DNA from: Blastocatellia bacterium
GTDB lineage: Bacteria; Acidobacteriota; Blastocatellia; Pyrinomonadales; Pyrinomonadaceae
NCBI GenBank assembly: GCA_003487805.1
Contig: DNNE01000048.1
Span: 1-5,988, forward strand
Length of the DNA: 5,988 bases
Direction of reading: 5' to 3'
In this document: in pieces, positions 1-5,092 of the stretch
Layout: every line of letters begins with the position of its first letter
Position numbering within the stretch: the stretch's first letter is position 1
Made by a program: the position numbers and the translations under genes
Notes under the pieces: model-generated
The model's database searches: none
What the model saw: the letters and a program-made list of their open reading frames with translations, nothing else
Told to the model about the DNA's origin: nothing

Positions 1-6
1 CATCTG

Positions 7-19
7 GCGCCTTCGGCGC
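7..19. repeat. short GC-rich palindrome at the window edge
   Basis: GCGCC (7-11) and GGCGC (15-19) pair around a TTC loop. The element resembles the other trinucleotide-loop palindromes in this window. It may be the 3' flank of a gene lying to the left. All three forward frames meet a stop early (22-24, 26-28, 30-32), so any upstream + strand gene ends here, but no coding sequence can be identified from so few bases. Confidence 0.4.
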
Positions 20-101
20 AGTAGGTAATTAAGCATGATCAGGTGAGTCAGATATGTAGTTACCATTGAAACGGTTTCTTCGTCTTCGTCCGACCCGGCA
101 C

Positions 102-121
102 CACTTCGCTTAAGCGAGGTG
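102..121. repeat. stem-loop upstream of the first gene
   Basis: CACTTCGC (102-109) pairs with GCGAGGTG (114-121) around a TTAA loop, giving eight pairs of which one is G-T. It lies in the 185-bp stretch before the first gene, which has no convincing coding region; the minus-strand frames there overlap the first gene and look like shadows. The stem could be a terminator for a gene to the left or part of the leader of the gene at 186. No T-tract follows it (next bases TGAATGAAA), which argues against a classical intrinsic terminator. Confidence 0.4.
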
Positions 122-185
122 TGAATGAAAGTAGCTGAGTGGACGCCGATCGCCAGGAGCCTGACGGCAACACATTTCTCGGACA

Positions 186-647
186 ATGCTTAACAGAACA
201 ATGAATCGATTTCGCAGACTCGTCATAGTCATGCTGTCGTTCGGTGCGCTCGCCGCTGCGCAAAGACCAACTACAACTCCGTCACAACGCGCCGTCACCC
301 CCGCCCAAATCAACGGCGTCTATAAATATGACCGCAATGACTTTCGAGTTCTCGCATTGGGCCATAACAAGCTGAAGGTCCAGTTCAACGGTGAATGGAT
401 GACCCGCGGTGGCTATCCAAACATCGGTGAAGCGATCGGAGAAGCTACGATCAATGGCAACGTCGCGACGTTCATTCCGGGCGACACAACCAAGTGCAAG
501 ATCACCATGACGTTTCTGCGCAACAAGATGATTGTTGAGCAGGAAGGTCTGGACGCCGACTGCGGCTTTGGTCACAACGTGATGGCCAGCGGAACCTACC
601 GTCGAGTAAGAGCCGGCCGGCCCAGATGGATTCCAATTCCAAAGTAG
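186..647 (+). CDS. small exported protein of unknown function
   Basis: I do not recognise a named family. The 153-residue product starts with a basic stretch (MNRFRRL from residue 6), then a hydrophobic core (about 13-25) ending in ALAAAQ, which reads as a Sec signal peptide cleaved near residue 25. The mature part alternates short hydrophobic and polar stretches with Gly turns (INGVYKYD 42-49, KLKVQFNG 62-69, ATINGNVATF 87-96, CKITMTF 104-110), suggesting a small beta-sheet or lipocalin-like barrel. Cys104 and Cys126 are the only cysteines and could form a disulfide in the periplasm. The segment DADCGFGHNVMASGTYRR (123-140) looks like a conserved signature, and the tail is basic and Pro-rich. 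The start is uncertain: ATG at 186 and ATG at 201 are both possible and neither has a strong ribosome site; AGGAG at 155-159 is too far away. Starting at 201 gives the more typical signal peptide. Function unknown. Confidence 0.75.
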   Translation: MLNRTMNRFRRLVIVMLSFGALAAAQRPTTTPSQRAVTPAQINGVYKYDRNDFRVLALGHNKLKVQFNGEWMTRGGYPNIGEAIGEATINGNVATFIPGDTTKCKITMTFLRNKMIVEQEGLDADCGFGHNVMASGTYRRVRAGRPRWIPIPK

Positions 648-676
648 CTGGGATGCGGCTCGGCCGCAGCACACTG

Positions 677-697
677 CGGTAAGGCTTTGCCTTACCG
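677..697. terminator. perfect stem-loop, possible terminator after the first gene
   Basis: CGGTAAGGC (677-685) pairs perfectly with GCCTTACCG (689-697) around a TTT loop, 29 bp after the stop codon of the gene at 186-647. A position just behind a gene suits a terminator, but no T-run follows (next bases GCAAGCACC), so termination would be non-canonical or Rho-assisted. The left arm GGTAAGG can also pair with a second CCTTACC at 705-711, giving a competing fold. Confidence 0.4.
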
Positions 698-719
698 GCA
701 AGCACCTTACCTAAACATC

Positions 720-742
720 GCGGCGAGGCTTAGCCTCGCCGC
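720..742. terminator. strong GC-rich stem-loop, possible terminator or palindromic repeat
   Basis: GCGGCGAGGC (720-729) pairs perfectly with GCCTCGCCGC (733-742) around TTA, the most stable stem in the window, followed by ATTTCC. It lies 23 bp after the previous palindrome and shares its centre pattern (GGC, three bases, GCC). It could stop transcription from the first gene on either strand, or belong to a dispersed palindrome family. Confidence 0.45.
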
Positions 743-763
743 ATTTCCATAAATCACCAGCAA

Positions 764-784
764 CGGAAAGCCGAAGGCTTTCTG
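764..784. repeat. third palindrome of the cluster
   Basis: GAAAGCC (766-772) pairs with GGCTTTC (776-782) around a GAA loop. A G-T pair (765/783) and a C-G pair (764/784) can extend the stem. Its arms end in the same GCC/GGC core as the two stems upstream. Confidence 0.4.
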
Positions 785-789
785 CAATG

Positions 790-807
790 TGCGGCGGCCA
801 AGCCGCA
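790..807. repeat. fourth palindrome of the cluster
   Basis: TGCGGC (790-795) pairs with GCCGCA (802-807) around the six-base loop GGCCAA; G-T pairs can lengthen it outward. It starts only a few bases after the previous stem. Confidence 0.35.
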
Positions 808-852
808 TGGGCTGCATACTGAATCTGATAGTTCGCGCTCGGTGCTCATGGC

Positions 853-866
853 GGACAGGGATGTCC
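853..866. repeat. fifth palindrome of the cluster
   Basis: GGACA (853-857) pairs with TGTCC (862-866) around GGGA. The stem is short and alone would be unremarkable; it is listed because it continues a run of four others. The rest of the gap between 648 and 965 holds no open reading frame of note, only these stems and a candidate promoter. Confidence 0.3.
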
Positions 867-887
867 ACGTTCCTGCTTACAAATCGC

Positions 888-916
888 TTGTCGCATCGAT
901 CAGTTTCGAATACTAT
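888..916 (+). promoter_or_regulatory. candidate sigma70-type promoter of the five-gene operon
   Basis: TTGTCG at 888-893 and TACTAT at 911-916 each match the -35 and -10 consensus at four of six bases, with a spacer of exactly 17 bp. Transcription would start near 923, leaving a leader of about 43 bases before the ATG at 966. The site lies downstream of the palindrome cluster and just before the first operon gene, where a promoter is expected. It is a pattern match only. Confidence 0.4.
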
Positions 917-965
917 GGCCGCCTTGCTGTTGCCTTCAAAGACCCGTGTGAAAGGTTAATAGATC

Positions 966-2555
966 ATGCTCGCAGCCCTTCTGCTCTCTCTGGCTTTATT
1001 CGGACAAGCGCCTGACGGACAGGGACGACGCCCGGGAGGTCCACAAACTCCCGGCCAGCAACCAACCATCACCACGACGACACAAACGCAACCCGGCTCG
1101 CAGACGGGAACGGGACAGCGCCCGCCGCAGGAAAGGCCTTCGCCGGTTCCGGAAGAGACTCCCGTCATCACTCATCACGAGATTACTGTTGGCGGAAAGA
1201 CACTCAAGTACACGGCCACCGTCGGCATGATGCCGCTCAAGAATCGCGACGGCGAAACTGAAGCGCGAATCTTTTTCATGGCGTACACGCTTGACGGTGT
1301 CAGCGATCGTCAAAAGCGGCCACTGACATTTTCTTTCAATGGTGGACCTGGCTCGGCCTCGGTCTGGCTGCATATGGGGGCGCTTGGGCCAAGGCGCGTG
1401 CCCATGAACCCCGACGGCACTATGCCCGCGCCTCCTTACCATTTGGTCGACAATGAATACACGTGGCTGGATCAGAGCGATCTGGTTTTTATCGATCCGG
1501 TTGGCACCGGTTACAGCCGCGCCGTGCGGCCCGAAGTCGCGTCGAGATTCTTTAGCTTGCAGGGCGACATCGAATCCGTCGGTGAATTCATTCGCATGTA
1601 CCTGACGCGATCTGAGCGCTGGACCTCGCCATTGTTCTTAGCGGGTGAGAGCTATGGCACGACGCGCGCCTCCGCGTTGTCGGGCTACCTGATTGGACGG
1701 GGCATTGCTTTCAACGGCATCGTGCTGATCTCGACGATCATGAATTTCGAGACGACAGACTTTGCCTCGGGCAACGATCTTCCGTACGTGATGTATCTGC
1801 CCTCATACGCGGCCACGGCCTGGTATCACAAGAAGCTGCCGCGCGACATGCAAGCCAAGTCCGTTCAGAAAGTTGTTGCTGAGGCCGAGGAATGGGCCGC
1901 CAATGATTACACGCTCGCGCTTGAGAAGGGCGATCGGCTGAGCGGGCCGGAACGACAGGAAACTATCAACAAACTCGCGCGCTTCACTGGCATCGATCCG
2001 AAGTTCATCGACAACGCAAACCTGCGCGTCTCGCTAAACTTCTTCCGCAAAGAATTGCTGCGCGATGAAAAGCGATCCATCGGACGTCTCGATGCGCGCT
2101 TCAAGGGTTACGACTCGAGTTACGTGACTGCGGGCCCGGATTTCGATGCGAGCGAGGCGGCGATTCGTCCGCCGTACACTTCGACCTTCAACAATTACAT
2201 CCGCCAGGAATTAAATTTCAAGAGCGACTCGGAATACTACATTCTCGGCGGCGGCATTGGTCCATGGAACTGGGGAACCAACAACGGCTATGTCGATACC
2301 AGCGTGGCGCTGCGAACGGCAATGGCCCAGAATCCCTATCTGAAGATTTTCGTGGCAATGGGATACTACGACATGGCCACGCCTTACTTCGCGGTGCAGT
2401 ACACAATGCATCACATCAGTCTCGATCCCGGTTTGCTGAAAAACTTTTCGACGAGTTATTACGAGGCCGGTCACATGATGTACATCGACGAGAAACAGCT
2501 CGGCAAACTGCGCGGCGACGTGCGGAAGTTTATTGATGAATCGCAGACGAAGTGA
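966..2555 (+). CDS. exported S10-family serine carboxypeptidase
   Basis: Peptidase family S10 enzymes remove C-terminal residues from peptides using an alpha/beta-hydrolase fold and a Ser-Asp-His triad. The sequence shows the nucleophile motif GESYG (227-231, Ser229), the acid in GYYDMATP (Asp469) and the base in YYEAGHMMY (His503). NGGPGSAS (125-132) supplies the oxyanion region; with Glu228, Asn125 matches the residues that bind the substrate's C-terminal carboxylate in carboxypeptidase Y. DPVGTGYS (177-184) is a further family motif. Residues 2-13 are hydrophobic (LAALLLSLALFG), a short signal peptide without the usual positive charge. Residues 15-65 form a Pro/Gln/Thr/Gly-rich, probably disordered linker. 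The protein has no cysteine, unlike the disulfide-bonded eukaryotic members. An in-frame TAG at 960-962 excludes an earlier start, and GAAAGG at 950-955 is well placed for ATG 966. It is the first gene of the apparent operon. Family assignment is firm; true substrate and export are inferred. Confidence 0.93.
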   Translation: MLAALLLSLALFGQAPDGQGRRPGGPQTPGQQPTITTTTQTQPGSQTGTGQRPPQERPSPVPEETPVITHHEITVGGKTLKYTATVGMMPLKNRDGETEARIFFMAYTLDGVSDRQKRPLTFSFNGGPGSASVWLHMGALGPRRVPMNPDGTMPAPPYHLVDNEYTWLDQSDLVFIDPVGTGYSRAVRPEVASRFFSLQGDIESVGEFIRMYLTRSERWTSPLFLAGESYGTTRASALSGYLIGRGIAFNGIVLISTIMNFETTDFASGNDLPYVMYLPSYAATAWYHKKLPRDMQAKSVQKVVAEAEEWAANDYTLALEKGDRLSGPERQETINKLARFTGIDPKFIDNANLRVSLNFFRKELLRDEKRSIGRLDARFKGYDSSYVTAGPDFDASEAAIRPPYTSTFNNYIRQELNFKSDSEYYILGGGIGPWNWGTNNGYVDTSVALRTAMAQNPYLKIFVAMGYYDMATPYFAVQYTMHHISLDPGLLKNFSTSYYEAGHMMYIDEKQLGKLRGDVRKFIDESQTK

Positions 2556-2573
2556 GAATGTGCGACCGAATCT

Positions 2574-2795
2574 ATGAACAGCGACGAACTAGAAGACTTT
2601 CGAAAGCAATGTGAGCACAATCTCACGCGAACTGTCGCGGACCGCATGCGCTACGGTTTCAATTACACCTACAAGCCGGTGTTAGACGATGCGGCATGGC
2701 GGTCTTTCGATTCAATGAAAGAGTATCGGGAGTGGTGCGAAAAGAATTTGCCGCCTTATTTGGGTTATGGTCGCTCCCAGCAGCCTGATCAATAA
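2574..2795 (+). CDS. 73-residue protein of unknown function with an internal repeat
   Basis: I do not recognise a family. The protein has no signal peptide or membrane segment and is probably cytoplasmic and mostly helical. Residues 4-17 (DELEDFRKQCEHNL) and 46-59 (DSMKEYREWCEKNL) align without gaps: D, R, C, E, N and L are identical and several others similar (L/M, D/E, F/Y, H/K), so the protein appears to hold two copies of one helical motif, each with one cysteine (Cys13, Cys55). Between them is an aromatic stretch (MRYGFNYTYKP, 25-35), and PPYLGYGR follows the second copy. An in-frame stop at 2553-2555, which is the stop codon of the preceding peptidase, leaves ATG 2574 as the only sensible start. 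No clear ribosome site precedes it, so translation may be coupled to the peptidase 18 bp upstream. Its place between two tightly spaced genes, and the internal repeat, argue that it is real. Confidence 0.7.
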   Translation: MNSDELEDFRKQCEHNLTRTVADRMRYGFNYTYKPVLDDAAWRSFDSMKEYREWCEKNLPPYLGYGRSQQPDQ

Positions 2796-2796
2796 C

Positions 2797-2800
2797 GGAG
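2797..2800 (+). promoter_or_regulatory. ribosome binding site that fixes the SIMPL gene start
   Basis: GGAG lies eight bases before ATG 2809. The open frame continues upstream to ATG 2767, but that start would overlap the preceding gene and place 14 polar residues before a clean signal peptide. The GGAG and the signal peptide both favour 2809. Confidence 0.75.
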
Positions 2801-2808
2801 ACAGAACC

Positions 2809-3543
2809 ATGCGGAAAACAGTCGGCATTTTTGTTGTGATGTTTGCGTTGGCGCTGGCCGCTTACGGACAGAATTCGCCGACTCCTCCGCTCATAACTGT
2901 TTCAGGCCAGGCCGAAGTCCGCGTGCAACCTGATGAGGTCGTCTTCACGCTCGGTGTCGAGTCGGTTAACAAGGACATGATGGCCGCGAAGCAGCGAACC
3001 GATGATGCTGTGAGACAGGTCCTTTCAATCGCCAAAGCAAACAACATCAAACCCGAAGACGTTCAGACCAGTTACATCAGCGTCCAGCCGAAATACAACA
3101 CAGACGATCTTGAGTATGGCCAACGACCAACCGTCAAAAGAGAGTTTGTCGGATATCAAGTCTCGAAGACGATTGCGGTAACGCTGCGCGACATTTCGCG
3201 ATTTGATTCGTTGCTTTCTGATGTGCTCAAAGCCGGCGTGACCCGTCTTAGTAACGTCGAATTTCGCGACTCAAAGATCCGGCAGCATAAGGATCAGGCG
3301 CGGGCTATGGCCATCAAAGCCGCGCAGGAGAAGGCCAGGTTACTTGCGAGTCAGATCGGACAATCGATTGGACCGGCTTACTCAATAGCTGAAAGTGGCG
3401 TGGTCCCGTATTCGCCTGCAAACGTTTCGCAGAACAGGATCGATACTTTTGTTGGAGGCGCTTCTGATTCCGAGAACGCGATCGCGCCGGGGACTATCTC
3501 CGTTTCCGCGCAGGTGACTGTGAGTTTCCGACTCATGAACTAG
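2809..3543 (+). CDS. exported SIMPL-domain (DUF541, YggE-like) protein
   Basis: The 244-residue length is close to E. coli YggE. Residues 1-21 (MRKTVGIFVVMFALALAAYGQ) form a typical Sec signal peptide with basic start and hydrophobic core, so the protein is periplasmic or outer-envelope associated. The SIMPL domain covers about 28-241: ITVSGQAEVRVQPDEV (29-44) is the family opening, KANNIKPEDVQTSYISVQPKY (76-96) matches the helix-turn before the second strand set, VGYQVSKTIAVTLRD (114-128) matches the GY-x-V-strand region, and the Ala/Lys-rich helix at 163-183 (ARAMAIKAAQEKARLLASQ) is the conserved C-terminal helix. Family members include YggE, linked to lower oxidative stress, and the Brucella antigen BP26, which forms oligomeric rings; a molecular activity is not settled. 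The protein has no cysteine. It starts 13 bp after the 73-residue protein and its stop lies 2 bp before the transporter start, so it is probably co-transcribed with both. Confidence 0.9.
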   Translation: MRKTVGIFVVMFALALAAYGQNSPTPPLITVSGQAEVRVQPDEVVFTLGVESVNKDMMAAKQRTDDAVRQVLSIAKANNIKPEDVQTSYISVQPKYNTDDLEYGQRPTVKREFVGYQVSKTIAVTLRDISRFDSLLSDVLKAGVTRLSNVEFRDSKIRQHKDQARAMAIKAAQEKARLLASQIGQSIGPAYSIAESGVVPYSPANVSQNRIDTFVGGASDSENAIAPGTISVSAQVTVSFRLMN

Positions 3544-3545
3544 AC

Positions 3546-5090
3546 TTGGCGAACCCAAACGAAACAATTCAGTATCCCGACGGCCGTGTCGAACTAAAGC
3601 CCGATGCGTTCGTTGAGATCAGCGGCAGTCCCCTCTTCAATCGTGATCTCGCACCGGTCAAGGTCGACGAGCGCAACTGGACCACCTACAACTACGCGGC
3701 GCTTTGGATCAGCATGGCGCATTGCATTCCGACCTACATGCTTTCGTCGGGATTGATCAGTGCGGGCATGAACTGGTGGCAGGCGCTGATCACGATTCTG
3801 CTGGGCAACACGATTGTTCTGGTTCCGATTCTGCTCAATTCGCATCCCGGAACAAAATACGGAATTCCCTTCCCTGTGTTTGCGCGCGCGGCTTATGGAA
3901 CTTATGGATCGAACCTGCCGGCGTTGATGCGCGCAATCGTCGCATGTGGCTGGTTCGGCATACAGGCGTGGATCGGCGGTGAGGCACTCAACACTCTGTT
4001 CGCCGCGATCATTCCGAAGTGGAACACCCTACTGGGTGGGCCAATCGGCGGACATCCGCCGACCGAGTGGCTTTCCTTTCTACTGTTCTGGGGATTGAAT
4101 ATTTTCATCATCTATCGCGGTATGGACCTGCTCAGAAAAGTAGAGAACTGGGCAGCGCCATTCGTGCTGGTGATGACCGCGCTGTTGCTGGGCTGGGCCA
4201 TCTGGAAAGCACACGGCCTCGGTTATTTGCTCTCGCAGCAAAGCAAGTTTCACAGCCTCGGCGAGTTCTGGCCCACCTTCATCATTTCTTTGACCGGCAT
4301 GATTGGATTCTGGGCAACGCTGAGTCTCAACATGCCGGACTTCACGCGCTTTGGTCATAGCCAGCGCGAGCAAGCCGTCGGACAGATCGTTGCCCTGCCA
4401 ACGACAATGACGGTGTTCGCGGCGATGGGCGTGATGATTACTTCCGCGGCGGTGATCATTTATCCGCAAATGCCGCCGGGCGATCTGTGGGATCCGATGA
4501 AATTGGTCGGCCAGTTCCACCAGGTCGTGGTTGTCGCCATCTCGATGTTCACCGTCGTCGTCGCGACGCTCGCGGTGAATATCGCCGCCAACGTAGTCTC
4601 TCCGGCAAATGATTTTGCGAACGCCTTCCCGAAACTGATTTCGTTTCGCACCGGCGGACTGATCACCGGGCTGGTGGGAATCGCGATGATGCCGTGGCGG
4701 CTGCTGGCGGATCCGACCGGCTATATTTTTGATTGGCTGGTTGGCTATTCGGGCGGCCTGGGATCGATCGCCGGCGTGCTGATCGCGGACTACTGGTTGG
4801 TGCGACGAAAGAATTTGGAGTTGGGCGATCTCTATCGCACCCGCGGCGACTACAAATATCTCGGCGGTTGGAACGTGCGCGCCGTCGCTGCTACTCTCTT
4901 GGGCTGTGCGCTGGCCTGGAGTGGGCCGATTTCGCACAAGCTCGGGATGTCGATTTGGTTATTCGACAAACTTTACAGCTACGCATGGTTCGTCGGGTTC
5001 GGAGTCGCCGGTCTCGTCTATTTGATCCTGATGAAAATCGCGGCGCCGAAACCTGCACCCTTAAATCTGAAACCTGAAACTTCGGAGTAA
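3546..5090 (+). CDS. NCS1-family nucleobase/hydantoin-type transporter
   Basis: This 514-residue inner-membrane protein has the twelve-helix LeuT-fold layout of nucleobase:cation symporter-1 proteins (Mhp1, PucI, CodB). Helices lie roughly at 48-70, 76-97, 127-155, 174-190, 200-220, 243-262, 279-305, 325-350, 368-385, 395-415, 444-460 and 475-498. Aligned by eye to Mhp1, the substrate-site residues Trp117, Gln121, Trp220 and Asn318 match Trp136, Gln140, Trp256 and Asn349, so a planar nucleobase or hydantoin ring is the likely cargo. The helix-8 sodium ligands Ser312 and Thr313 correspond to Ala343 and Val344, which questions sodium coupling. The start is TTG at 3546, two bases after the previous stop, with no clear ribosome site; the next in-frame Met (57) lies inside helix 1, so TTG with translational coupling is the best reading. 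Next to a beta-ureidopropionase, uracil, thymine, a dihydropyrimidine or a hydantoin are the leading substrates. The exact substrate cannot be read from sequence. Confidence 0.92.
   Translation: MANPNETIQYPDGRVELKPDAFVEISGSPLFNRDLAPVKVDERNWTTYNYAALWISMAHCIPTYMLSSGLISAGMNWWQALITILLGNTIVLVPILLNSHPGTKYGIPFPVFARAAYGTYGSNLPALMRAIVACGWFGIQAWIGGEALNTLFAAIIPKWNTLLGGPIGGHPPTEWLSFLLFWGLNIFIIYRGMDLLRKVENWAAPFVLVMTALLLGWAIWKAHGLGYLLSQQSKFHSLGEFWPTFIISLTGMIGFWATLSLNMPDFTRFGHSQREQAVGQIVALPTTMTVFAAMGVMITSAAVIIYPQMPPGDLWDPMKLVGQFHQVVVVAISMFTVVVATLAVNIAANVVSPANDFANAFPKLISFRTGGLITGLVGIAMMPWRLLADPTGYIFDWLVGYSGGLGSIAGVLIADYWLVRRKNLELGDLYRTRGDYKYLGGWNVRAVAATLLGCALAWSGPISHKLGMSIWLFDKLYSYAWFVGFGVAGLVYLILMKIAAPKPAPLNLKPETSE
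5067..5080 (+). repeat. 7-bp tandem duplication in the transporter C-terminus
   Basis: CTGAAAC occurs twice head to tail (5067-5073, 5074-5080), and a related GAAACCTG lies at 5048-5055. It encodes part of the polar cytoplasmic tail after the last helix. As a 7-bp unit, gain or loss of a copy would shift the frame near the stop codon and remove the GGAG at 5084-5087 from its current stop-overlapping context. Confidence 0.45.
5084..5087 (+). promoter_or_regulatory. ribosome binding site inside the transporter's last codons
   Basis: GGAG sits in the final sense codons of the transporter, five bases before ATG 5093 and directly before its TAA stop. Ribosomes finishing the transporter would reach the next start at once, which favours coupled translation of transporter and hydrolase. 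Confidence 0.7.
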
Positions 5091-5092
5091 CT

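Noticed and set aside
66..94. TTGAAA (66-71) as a -35 box for the first gene
   Set aside because: No acceptable -10 hexamer lies 16-18 bp downstream; the bases there (TCCGAC region) do not resemble TATAAT.
60..313. Two short minus-strand frames opposite the first gene and its leader
   Set aside because: They have basic, low-information translations, no clear ribosome site, and overlap the signal-peptide region of the gene at 186.
787..822. Tiny open frame starting at ATG 787 in the intergenic gap
   Set aside because: It has only about eleven codons and lies over palindrome arms, with no ribosome site; not supported as a gene.
2767..2808. Upstream ATG extension of the SIMPL gene
   Set aside because: It would overlap the preceding small gene by 29 bases and put 14 polar residues before a complete signal peptide. 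GGAG eight bases before ATG 2809 gives a better start.
4080..4937. Long minus-strand open frame (285 residues) opposite the transporter
   Set aside because: It lies wholly within the well-supported NCS1 gene, and its translation is rich in Arg, His, Gln and Asp with no recognisable domain, as expected for the complement of a GC-rich membrane-protein gene.
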